Shown here: one piece after another, positions 34,801 through 46,839 of the stretch
How the letters are laid out: each line of letters opens with the position of its first letter
How positions within the stretch are numbered: position 1 is the first letter of the stretch
Notes under the pieces: generated by a model
The model's database searches: none
The model's input: the letters and a program-made list of their open reading frames with translations, nothing else
What the model was told of the DNA's origin: nothing
Assembly (NCBI GenBank): GCA_905182985.1
Contig: CAJJDN010000133.1
Span: 187,731 to 251,730 of the forward strand
Direction: 5' to 3'
DNA: 64,000 bases
From: Paramecium sonneborni
Taxonomy: Eukaryota; Ciliophora; Oligohymenophorea; Peniculida; Parameciidae
Translations under genes and position numbers: made by a program

Positions 34801-36835
34801 ATCAGTAAATTCACTTAAAACTTTAATATTTAATTATTAGTGTCCTCCTAAAAAAGCTCCTATTGCATCTTTACTTACTTATTGTTAGTTTTCTCTGAAA
34901 AATTTAGCTATCTCTTTTGCACTAAATTAATTAAATAAAATTACTCATTTTAAATTACTTAAGCATCTAATAAATGTTTTATTCCTTTTTCAGGATTCTT
35001 TTTAAATATTTAACATCCTTTCATTATTTCTTATTTTAATTATCTTTGAATTTCAATTGGATTTATATACATTACTGTTGTATTCTCACTAACTAAAGCA
35101 TTTTAATCTTCCATTTAGGGTGATCCAATTTCCTCTGAAGGAGTGATTATAAATGAATCAAATACTTTATTTAAACCTTCAATTACATAAGATAATGCCT
35201 TTATAGCCAAATTTTTTAAAAGAATCTCTTACTACGCTTAAATCTAATATTCTGCTTTTTAATATATAGAAACTACAATAATTTCATAGAAAGTATTAAT
35301 AACTTTTGACATCAAACATTCATGTTTTGTATGACAGTCATAATTTATATAAAACTCTAATCCAGTCTCTGGTCTTTCTAATATACTACATAAACTCTCA
35401 AGAGCAGTTTACTTATGTAATACATTAGAATTAGCACTTAAAAGTATATTTAAATAAATTTAATTTATGAAAATAGCCATTTCATGTTTTATATGTTTTC
35501 TCATTATGTTAACTAATCGTTGAAAAATTCTAAAACTAAATTAATATAAGGTTTTTTCTGTTTCTAAACAATATTTTAATAATTAATTGCATAATCTCTC
35601 TTTTGTTGTTTTAATGAATTTTTCATTTTTACTAAGAACAAAATCAGGAGTTTCAAGAATGTATAATAGACATTCAAGAATAATTTATTAATTTTTTGCT
35701 AATTGTAAAGTAGTCTTATTAAGCAATAAATTGCATAAACTATCATACAATTACAAGGCACAATCAAGATTTTCTTCAAACTACTTTACTGCACCACTAT
35801 ATGTACTCTAAGCTTATTCTACATATTCTTAATGTTATTTTTTGCATATGAATGAACAAATTGGTACTTTATGATCTTTACAATAAAGATTGGCTGATTT
35901 TCTACACATTATACAATAACCAAAATAACCTGCTGGCTGCTTTTTTTCATTTACTATATCAGATTAAGAAGAGAATTTAAGTTGACTTTTATTTAAACAT
36001 ACCATATCAACCAATTAGAGCATAACCAATTATGTTAATTTTGAGACTGAATCCTCTTTTATAGACATTCTACGTTTATTTCTTTAAATTGTAAAAACCT
36101 AATAATCATAATAAAAATATTTACTTCTCCTTCAACAGCTTGAAATGTGTAATTGATAATCTAATAAAGCATATTCTTAGCATTTCTATCTACTGTCTAT
36201 GTTCTAGAACCTATCCTAAAATATATAGAATACGAGTATAAGAAAAGATTATAGTTTTGATAATTCTTGTGAGATTTTGTGATGTTACATAACAATAGGG
36301 ATTTAAAACAAATGCAACTAATAATTTTAGACCTTGAATAATTATTTCATCCTTATCAAAAAGACAAGATGTTACAGAATTGATTAATACATCCATTATT
36401 GTCTAGATAAATTATAAATATGATGCCATACCTTTTTTTCGCCTTTATTATAATTGGAATCATTGAACAATTCTGAAAATTCATCTGTGTAGAATTCCTA
36501 TGAAGTGTCTTCTATTCTTCCATCAATAAAACCATTTGAAACTAATTTCTAATTTGCTTCAATATTGATTCATTACAAATAATATAGATAAAGCTAATTA
36601 AGTTAGTTTTGTTTATCTCATATTGATAGTCAGTCTAAAAACTACCATATGCTTTCCTAATTTTGGCAGGCGCTCAAATTTAATAAGATCTTAATTTCTT
36701 TACTCTATAAATACCAATCATTTTATTCAAAAAGTCTTTGAAAGAAGGATACTATTTCGGAATATTCTTTCTAACTTTCTCTAAATAGTCAAATAATATA
36801 TCATGAAACTTTGTCACTACTTATTGTCTATTCAT
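31859..36835 (-). CDS. Sec7-domain ARF guanine-nucleotide exchange factor (BIG/Sec7p type)
   Basis: A very large protein (about 1,600 residues) that activates ARF GTPases at the trans-Golgi or endosomes. The Sec7 domain lies around 34950-34450: KEIAKFFRENQQQVSKDA, IGAFLGG, DLTVEQALRYYLDQFTLPGE (with the catalytic Glu finger), AMQVDRVVQKFSDRY, YLLVMLQTDLHNPSV, INDGEDLPSDYL. Upstream are DCB/HUS-type helices, including a HUS-box-like FYINYDCH. Downstream are long HEAT-like HDS regions (LVEVCDYNMKRVSFVWTKMW). This order is that of the BIG family. Between DCB and HUS lies a Cys/His cluster (35832-35915) not expected there. Recognised introns: 36403-36431, 36211-36233, 36099-36124, 34922-34944 and, at the 3' end, 32033-32058. 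One or more junctions between 36560 and 36720 are unresolved, including a TGA that must lie in an intron. If the last intron is not used, the gene ends at 31985. Confidence 0.9.
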
Positions 36836-36848
36836 TAATAAATAAATT

Positions 36849-38373
36849 ATGGGAAATTGTGTGACCAATAGAACAAAAATCACTACCAATCTTGATAAAC
36901 CATAAAAACAATCTATACATCAAGCATTCTTTAAATAAACTTTAACAAATCCTGAGTATTATTTGCTACCCATTCTTTAGATCGAGAAACCAATTCTTGC
37001 TTTTTGAGGAAAATTTCATTGAAATTTTTGATGACATTCCATATTTGGGACAATATACATATTGGTTTTTATTGGGATTACAAAATAATGAATTAAAAGG
37101 CATAGAATATCAAACAATCTTATAATTTTCAGAAATCTTTATTTTAGGCAGTTCTTAAAATGAAATCCTCAGATTACCAAATAGAGTATCTCTCATTGTT
37201 GCAATAATTACACTTTTTGGCAATTTAAATATACAAAATTCAATCAAAGAATTTTCATCTATGTCAATCACTTATCTTTTAACATCCAAATGTTTAAAAG
37301 TCTTTCTTGCTATGATGATTAGAAAATAAAACATAAATGAATTACCTATAAAATCATTTGTTGATTCAATTTTTTCAAAATTTGATGTTAATGTCCCAAT
37401 TTTATAATTTGTAAAATTTGTTGATATGTTTATGCCTTCATTAGAAGAAATCATTGAAGACTATTTTTATGATAAATTTTTAGGTGAATAGAAATTGTTT
37501 TATTCTCCATAATTGAGTAATCCATCCCATATTTTAAATTAAGAATGGCTTGCCCTAATGTACTTATGTTTTATGCATAAAGATACTATTAAATTAGAAT
37601 TGCTTTATTCTAATTTATTAAATGAGAATTGCTTTGAATTATTGACTAATCTATTAACATAAGCTACTACAAGTCTATTATTCATAATTAAATGTGAACA
37701 TGCAGGTAGAAAATATATTTTTGGAGCTTATACTAATTTTGAATGGAAAGATGATGCTTTACCTAATGGAAGTAAAGAAGATTGTATTTTCTAAATGTTT
37801 CCATAATTTCGAGTTTACAAAACAAAAAATGATAAATTCACAAGATCATAATATATATATTTAAATTCAAAAAATGAAGAATTAGTTAAAGGAATAGGAT
37901 TTGGAGGAGAATTAGCTAAAGATTTTAGAATATTCTTACATTCAGATCTTTAAAGTGTTTAGTGTAAAAGTCATGACAAGACTTATGAACCAGGGGAATT
38001 AATGCCGTTAAAATAAGGAAAGATTAATTTATTGGAGATTTGGACAATCTAATAGATTTAAGGTACAACTTAATTCAAGGATTTAATCTAATAAAAAATG
38101 GAGGATTAGATTGAATTAGAAGAATTTGAATTGCCTTAAATTCATTTAGATGAAGATATTATTTCTGATAGATCAAATGATCATTCTTAAATGAGTCAAT
38201 CTATAAATGAATAAAAATAAAGGGATTCTTGTGATTGTGGAGAGGGTTCTAGTTAAAATGGATTTGAAGAAGAAATTATAATAAAGAATGATGGATTTGT
38301 AGAAATAAAGAAAAATTAATAGGATTTTGAAGTTGTTGAATTAATTGACAGTGTAAATATAAATGATATTTGA
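36849..38373 (+). CDS. TLDc-domain protein, predicted N-myristoylated (mEAK-7-like layout)
   Basis: A 499-residue model with one 25-nt intron near the 5' end (36957-36981 by reading). It starts MGNCVTNRTK, a good N-myristoylation signal with an adjacent Cys for palmitoylation. The N-terminal half is helical (EENFIEIFDDIPYLGQYTYW, LIVAIITLFGNL). The TLDc domain is at about residues 255-395: KYIFGAYTNFEW, QMFPQFRVY, GIGFGGELAKDFRIFLHSDL, INLLEIWTI. Then an acidic C-terminal tail. A myristoylated TLDc protein matches animal mEAK-7/TLDC1, which acts at lysosomal membranes; TLDc domains in general bind V-ATPase. That function is by family analogy only. Its start codon is just 13 bp from the divergent start of the ARF-GEF. 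Confidence 0.88.
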
Positions 38374-38410
38374 TTAGAATAATAAAACAAGTATCAAATT
38401 TGAAAATCAA

Positions 38411-38689
38411 ATGAATAACAATGTTTAATTTGAAGAAGTAGTTATTAAAACAACAGAGAATATGGAATCATCTGCTGTATAAGTAGTTTATAATGTACAA
38501 TCAGGGAAATTTGGAGATGTTGAAGAAGATGAAAAGTAAAAGTATATATTAAATAAAAGTTGGAATGGTGATAATTCAGATTGGAAAGGTGACATTAGTA
38601 ATTCAAATAAATAAAAGAAAATGTTTGTAAGTTAAGACTTTAATGCAATAAATGAAAATCTTTAAGTATCCACTAATACAGAATTATGA
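38411..38689 (+). CDS. Small acidic hypothetical protein, 92 aa
   Basis: An uninterrupted ORF (ATG 38411, TGA 38687-38689) starting 37 bp after the TLDc stop. It begins MNNNVQFEEVVIKTTENMES and continues with charged, Trp-containing sequence (NKSWNGDNSDWKGDISN). No domain, signal or membrane segment. It overlaps the possible longer start (38652) of the next gene in another frame. It might instead be an upstream exon of that gene, but no suitable intron was seen. Confidence 0.5.
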
Positions 38690-38756
38690 TTATTTTTGTA
38701 ATAATAAAAATAATTTACTCAATTTTTTAATTAGTAATATTCTATATTTGAATATA

Positions 38757-41700
38757 ATGAGAGGTTCAGAAAGATTGTTATATATGGGCAATTTTAATTG
38801 TTTATGTGCAGGTGTGAATGAAAATGAATCTTTATGGTAAATGAAAAGAATTATTGTAACAGATACTTACATATATTATTTTCCATACACAAATTATACA
38901 ATAAAAACACCTAAAATAAATGAGGATTGGACTAATTATAAGGATTTACCATCAACTATACCTTAAATATAAGAGAGAATGCAATATATAAAATAGAATA
39001 AGTTAGATCCTGATTCTGTTACAGCACCTCCTCTTCAAGTACAATAGGTTTCAGATAAATAAGTTTCCATGATTCCTATTGAATAATTAGTTTATTATTT
39101 GTAAAAGAATGGATATAATACGAGTATTTCAACAATCTAGGGATAAGCTCTATGTTTAATTAATAAATTAAGCAAAGAAGTATAATATTTGATTGCTTAA
39201 AATTAAGCGGATAATTTAAAATTCTTTAGATCTATAATTGTTGGAAATGCTTTTCAAAAATATTAAATTTTTAGAAATCTAAATAATATTTAATTAAACT
39301 AAACAGTTGTCACATGGCTTTAAGATAGTATTAATGAAGTAATTGCTAAATTAGATTGCAACAATGAAAATTTAATTTCAACTTATAAAGTATTATGTGA
39401 ATGCAATAATCTAGTTAATGGTCTCATCTTTAAATTTAATTTGAATGACCACCTTAAAACATTGTAAATACTCCTGTAATCAATCAAACATGAATAGTTA
39501 ATCAATCTAACTCTTAAAAATTGTCAACTTAAATCAAGCATGATTTCAGAAATTACATCTATTCTTTAAAATTGTCCTTATATTGAATAATTAGATTTCA
39601 GTTAAAATTGCTTAGATGATAGAGGTATTGATTAGATTGCAAGACTTTTTGAAAATTGTTTAGAAATTAACCTTATTAATTTATCAGCTAATGTTATTTA
39701 AGGCAAAGAATCATATTTAGAAATCTTTCTACTCAAAGCAGGTACTATACTTAATAAAGTTACTATTGATTTAAGCTAAAATCAATTAACAGATTCTAGT
39801 ATTGTCACTATTGAAAACAGAATTATTAATGAAGAAAATTGTTAGATTATTAATATCAATCTTAGTTATAATCGATATTCAAAAAATGGATAAATATCCT
39901 TATTTAATTTATTCTCAAAAAAATCAAAACAAAATCTTATTTTCAAAATATATCCTTTACCTTACACATAGAATATTATTGAATAACTCTTTCAAATTAA
40001 AAAGAATTCTCAATAAGAAATAATTTTTGAGGAATCTTAAGAATTATAAGGATCTTAAGCGAGAAGAGGTCATTCAATTCTAAAATAATCTTAACATCAT
40101 TTACATCATCCAACTATATATTAAAAAACAACTATATAATATAATCAACCTCCTTAAATTCCCTAAAGACATTAAATTACTTTCCTTAAAAAATAAACTA
40201 AAAAATAACTACCTACCAATACTAAAATATTGTAAGAAATTAGAAAAAAAGAAGAATAGATTTAATAAGTTATGGAATCAAATAATAATGATCCTCCTGT
40301 TGAAGAAATCTATTAAATTACAGAAGAAATTAAGTCATTTCAATATAACATCTCTCATAATATTGTCAATCAATTATTATAAATTATATGGAAAAAATTA
40401 AATGATGCTATCCTATATAGAGATAATTATTCTATAAGCTTTTTAACATTTTCCTCTTTTAACTTAGGAATGGATATTACTATATTTAAAGAAAAATATG
40501 TAAAATTGTCAAGAAAACTTTAAATAATTGAAAATAGAATAAATAAACTACTTAACTTTCAAATTGAGGAAAGCAAAATAAATAAAGAACTTGATGATTT
40601 AATTGCATTATGCCATAGACTTGATATTAGAGGAACTCCAATAGATTTTTTATTATAAATTAAATTAGAAAGAGAAACCATAATACGAAAATTAGTTTAC
40701 TATGATTATGAATGGTAGTTTGAATATTATGATGATTTATTAAATGATTCAACCTAATTTATTTTTAGGGATCACGAATTTGCATCAAAATAACTTAAGT
40801 AAACTCTACCAGTTTCTCCTACTTTACTTTTACATCCCTTCAACATATGTTATTATGATTTAACTAAAATCTCAATAGAGGAATATGAACAATATTCAGA
40901 AGCTCTATCCAAAATTATAATTTATTAAAATTCTTATTAAGATAAGACACTTATCAATACATATAATTTAATGGATTTTGATAAAGAGGAAAGTGAAAAA
41001 ATTTTGTATTTCGCTAAACTTGGTTAAAGAAGAGCAAAATTTATTATCTTTAATCATTTTGAAAATTTCAATTCAAACATTTGGAATGAAAATTCAGAAG
41101 AACATTAATTAAATTTTGTAAGACTAGTTGTTAATTATTATTCAGCTCAATATCGTAAACAGTAGTCGAGATATTATTTAGAAAAAGTATCACATAACTA
41201 CAATGAAATGAAATTAGATGAAATTATATAAGATATTGATTTACAACAAATAGATTGTGAATATNCATCATCCAACTATATATTAAAAAACAACTATATA
41301 ATATAATCAACCTCCTTAAATTCCCTAAAGACATTAAATTACTTTCCTTAAAAAATAAACTAAAAAATAACTACCTACCAATACTAAAATATTGTAAGAA
41401 ATTAGAAAAAAAGAAGAATAGATTTAATAAGTTATGGAATCAAATAATAATGATCCTCCTGTTGAAGAAATCTATTAAATTACAGAAGAAATTAAGTCAT
41501 TTCAATATAACATCTCTCATAATATTGTCAATCAATTATTATAAATTATATGGAAAAAATTAAATGATGCTATCCTATATAGAGATAATTATTCTATAAG
41601 CTTTTTAACATTTTCCTCTTTTAACTTAGGAATGGATATTACTATATTTAAAGAAAAATATGTAAAATTGTCAAGAAAACTTTAAATAATTGAAAATAGA

Positions 41701-44700
41701 ATAAATAAACTACTTAACTTTCAAATTGAGGAAAGCAAAATAAATAAAGAACTTGATGATTTAATTGCATTATGCCATAGACTTGATATTAGAGGAACTC
41801 CAATAGATTTTTTATTATAAATTAAATTAGAAAGAGAAACCATAATACGAAAATTAGTTTACTATGATTATGAATGGTAGTTTGAATATTATGATGATTT
41901 ATTAAATGATTCAACCTAATTTATTTTTAGGGATCACGAATTTGCATCAAAATAACTTAAGTAAACTCTACCAGTTTCTCCTACTTTACTTTTACATCCC
42001 TTCAACATATGTTATTATGATTTAACTAAAATCTCAATAGAGGAATATGAACAATATTCAGAAGCTCTATCCAAAATTATAATTTATTAAAATTCTTATT
42101 AAGATAAGACACTTATCAATACATATAATTTAATGGATTTTGATAAAGAGGAAAGTGAAAAAATTTTGTATTTCGCTAAACTTGGTTAAAGAAGAGCAAA
42201 ATTTATTATCTTTAATCATTTTGAAAATTTCAATTCAAACATTTGGAATGAAAATTCAGAAGAACATTAATTAAATTTTGTAAGACTAGTTGTTAATTAT
42301 TATTCAGCTCAATATCGTAAACAGTAGTCGAGATATTATTTAGAAAAAGTATCACATAACTACAATGAAATGAAATTAGATGAAATTATATAAGATATTG
42401 ATTTACAACAAATAGATTGTGAATATCGATATTAAATATCTGACTTAAAAATCAAACATTAAAGAATAACCTTACCTGAATCTTTTAATGTAGAAATTAA
42501 TTAATTCAAAACTATTTCTGATTATCCTTATTTAAATCGTAATCAATACGTTGATATTGAAGATCCTATTTATGTTTATGCATAAAGTGAATTAATTAAA
42601 TAATTAAAGCATATAGTATCTTAAATTTAAGTTATGGAAAGTGAGAATTATGATAACAATTCAGTTTTAAATTCGGCTCGCCTTGTAATTGATATTTGCA
42701 TGAATTCTCCTTGTCCATGCTTATTAGCTGATGACCTTTATATTTTTCTTACTATGACTTAAGTAAAAGCAAAGGATACTAATTTTTCAAAGTTATTTTA
42801 TTTATTTTTACATTATGTAAGTCCATCAAAAATTTTGATATTTTTACTTTATGATTGGTTAGTAACTACTTATTAAGACTAAAAAATTTAATAATTAATG
42901 GCTGCATGGATAAACAATTCACCAATGATCTATTGGTTACCTTCACTTTAAGAAATAAATTTTAGATTAAATAAATCAAAGGTTATGATACATTATTTAC
43001 ACACGAAGATATTTTAAATAGAATTTAATGGTTATGCATCAGTTTTAGAGGTCATGAAATAGATATATGAAGAAATAAATACTGTAGATAAAGGAAGTTT
43101 CTGGCTTTATGTAAGAGTAGAATTGAAACAAGAATAGTAGGGATAGTTTAATATAATAAAATATTTGGATATTCCTCTTTTAGCCTAATTAGGTTTTTGG
43201 GAACATTTTTCAAGAATTAATTAATATTATAATGTACTCTCAATTGAACTAAAGAGAAGAATCTTTTGTATGGATAGTATTGATATTCAATAAATTTAAG
43301 AAATTATTTATTAATTTATTAATTATCCTTTTATTTGTTAGCATTACAATAATGACAGTATAAAAAAAATTATTATTATATTAATGTGTATAGAATCAAT
43401 AAATGATTAAGAATAGAATACTTAAGATATCAATATATACAATTATATCTAATTTATACCTTTACACTTAAGAGATTAAATAGATATAGATGATTTAATC
43501 AATTAACATTAGGGAATGATTGCTTAATTTGCTTACTTTGATTAAACATAATTAACTAAATTAATTAAAATTATTTTTTCTTTTAATCCTTGTTTTAATG
43601 GATCAATTTTTTAAGTCAATTTTGAAAAAGAAAATTATGAAATGATAATTAATTATCATGGAATTTTCTTTTATCAAGGTACAACATTTATTTAATCCAT
43701 TTTATATTCCGAAATAGTTGGAATATCAATTTCATCTAGTTAATTAAGATTGCATTGGTTTAGATAAAAGTTCAATAAATTTATTATAACATTTTAAGAA
43801 GATTAAAGTTTGGAATGCTATTAGGATATTTTATCTTATTTGGTTCTATTATCAAATGAAAAACCTGAATATTTCAGCCATTATTATGAGTATTCAAAAA
43901 TAAGGTACAAATACAACCTTCATCTTACTAATTCATTTGATTAAAATGAAATTGTAGAATAATTGTTATCTTTAGTCTAGAAAACAGGAATCCAAAATAT
44001 TTTAGATAGATATCAATAGAGTGAAATTTAAAAGTTTTTGGAAGACAGTCACTTATAAAGAGTTGCAAGAAAGTAGTTAAAACTGATTCAAATTTTTAAA
44101 TAAACAATTCCTTTTCATCCTTTGGAACAGATATTTCCTTTTTAAAAAGATTGTCCTATAATTCAATTTCTTAAACCTAAATTACCTTAAAGCTTAGATA
44201 TTAGTATTTATTTTGGTAAAGGAAGTAGAAATGAAATAAAGAGATTATTTGATCCAATTAGAGAACTCTTTCCTTCTGTAGAATATTTAGATGATTCACC
44301 TCATTCTTCAAGAGGAAAATCAGCAAAGGAATCTTTAAAGTTTGAAAATTAATTATTAGGTTCATAACATTAAAAGTCTTAAAGATCTAAAGGAATAAGT
44401 TCTGAAAGCAGGAAAGTTTCTTTAATTAATTCAAGAAAAACTTTAGAGTAAATTTAAACAAAATCAGAAGAAAAATAAGAAGTAAAATCTGAGCAATAAA
44501 CTTATAGAAAAATTTCAAATGATAATATGTTTAAGTCTTAAGAAATTTAATCAGAGAAAAATTAGAAAGCTAGTTTTATCTATAAAATTTAAGAAGAAGA
44601 GGAAAACATTAAATCAGAATATAGTCCTAGTATATTGTAATAATAAAATCTCCGAGTAAGTTTATCTTTGAGTAAAACAGTAGAACATATTATGTTTTAA

Positions 44701-44913
44701 TCAATTTAAAGTGAACAAAATAAACTGAAATCAGAAGGAGTTTAGAAGTCATAATAATCTGCAATTTTATTATAAAATTAATAAGTCTCATAAACCTAAT
44801 CATCACAATAATTACTTGATGAAGATAATGAAAGCATATTTGGATCAGTAAATCCGCCACTATTAAAGAATGAATTGAAAAATCATTCACAATCTGAATA
44901 ATTTATTAATTGA
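38757..44913 (+). CDS. Giant LRR protein with MyTH4-like and FERM-like regions
   Basis: After collapsing the artefactual overlap (join 38757-41264 with 42427-44913) the frame is one intronless ORF of 1,664 residues. The N-terminus may hold a PH-like fold (FNCLCAGVNENESLW, MKRIIVTDTYIYYFPY). Residues ~225-375 are ribonuclease-inhibitor-type leucine-rich repeats (LINLTLKNCQLKSSMI, IEQLDFSQNCLDDRGI, INLINLSANVIQG, VTIDLSQNQLTDSSI). A long helical region follows. Residues ~900-1000 resemble MyTH4 (LVIDICMNSPCP, FLHYVSPSKILIFLLYDWL), and ~1010-1330 resemble a FERM module (FQIEFNGYASVLEVMKQI; a PH-like F3 with YEMIINYHGIFFYQG). The Ser/Lys/Gln-rich C-terminal 200 residues are disordered. There is no motor head. 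The likely role is a membrane-cytoskeleton adaptor. An in-frame ATG at 38652 would add 35 residues. LRR call strong; MyTH4/FERM moderate. Confidence 0.75.
40104..41264. repeat. First copy of a 1,161-bp contig overlap
   Basis: Repeats as 41266-42426 (offset 1,162), separated by one N at 41265, wholly inside the LRR/FERM gene. Removing one copy and the N leaves the frame intact (4,995 nt, divisible by three), as expected of an assembly artefact. Confidence 0.94.
41266..42426. repeat. Second copy of the 1,161-bp contig overlap
   Basis: Base-for-base repeat of 40104-41264 as read. Not a protein-level duplication. Confidence 0.94.
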
Positions 44914-44941
44914 ATTTATTATATAAATTTAAAATATATCT

Positions 44942-46734
44942 TCATGCATTTACACTCAATTTTTAATTATATTGAAATTTATACTCTTCATATTCTTAAA
45001 TGAGAAAATCCCAATTTTACAACTATGATAAAAAATTAATATTTACTTGGTTATTAGTGAAATATCGCATATTATCTAAATAAAAATCAATTTCATTTAA
45101 TAATTTATCTGTTTCAATTAAAAATTACTAATCAAACTATTCATTAAAATGATTTAACATGTAGACATATTAATCTTTTTTTTCGTTTACTTAAAAGCTT
45201 TCTTCAGGTAACATTATTTCTTTGGCATAATTAAGATCTGTAAAACACTTGTTTATATCTATTTTTTATAGAAGTTCCTAATTTAAACCCAATTTCTAAA
45301 TATCCTCTTACATAAACTATATATAAACTTAATGTAAAAAGTTCTTCTTTTTTTTTTTCTAAAAGAAAGAACTCATTCTAAAAATTTAAAAATGTCTCAT
45401 TAAGATTGGATTTTAATTCAAAAAGTTATTATCTAGAATTTTTAAATTTTAATAGAGTAATCAATAACACATCCATAATTTGTTTAGTAGATCTTAAAAC
45501 AAAATCTTTTTAGGTTTACTAATTATGATTTTAATATTTTACAAAATGAGACTTTATCATACTTAAAGCTTTTCCAAATTCTTATGATTCATAGTATTTA
45601 GGAAGGGAAATACATAATTATGAAATCATTTCAATAGAAAATCCTAAACTTTATTATCCTTTATAAGTAAATTCAGCAAATTATTCTAAATTTTTTTAAA
45701 TGATTTCATAGTTTGCTTATTCAGCATTTATATATGCTTAATAATCTTTATATTTTTCATATTACTCTTAATTGAATTTAATAGATAGTGTTCCTGTCTT
45801 TGATTATTTTTGATTGAGATTAAATTATTTTATAAAAATTTACTCATTATAAAATTTTGATTGAAATTATTTAGGATTCATTTCATTTAGAAAATGTAAA
45901 CTAGAACAAACCGTTCTAATAATTGGTTTTTTATTATAGATTTACAGAAATATCTATTAACTTAAAAATGAATAATACAGTGAGTACTTTTAAAATGTTT
46001 TACTATTCCTTCATAATGATATCATAATCATCTATATCTTTGTATGGAAAAGATGGTATCTAATTAAATGATTAAATACTATATATTCAGGAAAGGCTGC
46101 ACAAAGCAGATTTCTGAATTGAGCAAAATCCTATAGAGTTCTTTTAATCTTCCATTCCATAGGGTTTACTTAAATAGGAAATACAATTGTTTTTTAAAAA
46201 AAGTCCAAAATTCCTCCTCTTTCTTCAATAGGCCTTAAATAAAACTTCAAAAATTACGCACTAATTTCAAATTATAACTCAACATTTTCATCAATAAAAA
46301 AGTACAATTGTTTGCATTTAATAGTTTTTTCATATGGAAAAATATATATTTTTTCATTCTAATTGTATAAAAATAATTGATATACAAGTTTAATTGGGTC
46401 TTATTTTTAATTTTAAGCATGTATTTCCTTCTCAATAATTTAGTATGACCCTGAAATATCTGGCTATTCAGACTAATTTACTGGAATAGAGATTTAGAAT
46501 GAGTCTAATTCTTAATTTATATGCTATAGTTTACTTTCTTGCTAATATTTTTAAATGATTAGAAATAATTCATCATAAGTCCATAGGCTTAAATCATAGC
46601 CTAACTATAATGAATTTAGTACCTTTTTGAGGTTCCTTGAGAAAGACGAACTACTCAAAGTCTTCTTGATTGTAACCTTTATTAATGATTTCTTCAATTA
46701 ATAATTATTGCTCCTTTGTAAATTTAAAATTCAT
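44942..46734 (-). CDS. Sorting nexin, PX-BAR type
   Basis: A 547-residue model with introns 46601-46622, 46359-46385, 46060-46079, 45954-45987, 45307-45328 (apparently AAG) and 45023-45046. It starts MNFKFTKEQQLLIEEI. The PX domain spans about residues 110-230: KIKRTLQDFAQFRNLL, then AAFPEYIIPSFPYKD, the proline-containing phosphoinositide loop, and SSLHFLNEMN at its end. The rest is a three-helix BAR-like region (EEQIDSF-like charged helices, MISQLCISLPKYYESQEF, KALSMIKSHFVKYQNH, LITLLKFKNSRQQLF). PX-BAR proteins bind PI3P and curved endosomal membrane in retromer-type sorting. The N-terminal 110 residues are Gln-rich and unassigned. All six introns together restore an exact multiple of three. 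Convergent with the LRR/FERM gene, 28 bp apart. Confidence 0.85.
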
Positions 46735-46839
46735 AATTATTAAATTAAATTTTTATTAATTTGATATAAAGTTTATTTAAAAGATCACAGTTTAGATCTT
46801 TTAGAAAATATTAAAATTATAATAATTCATAAAACATCA

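Noticed and set aside
40104..42426. Internal protein repeat in the LRR/FERM protein
   Set aside because: The duplication is identical at nucleotide level and interrupted by N; removing it leaves a perfect frame.
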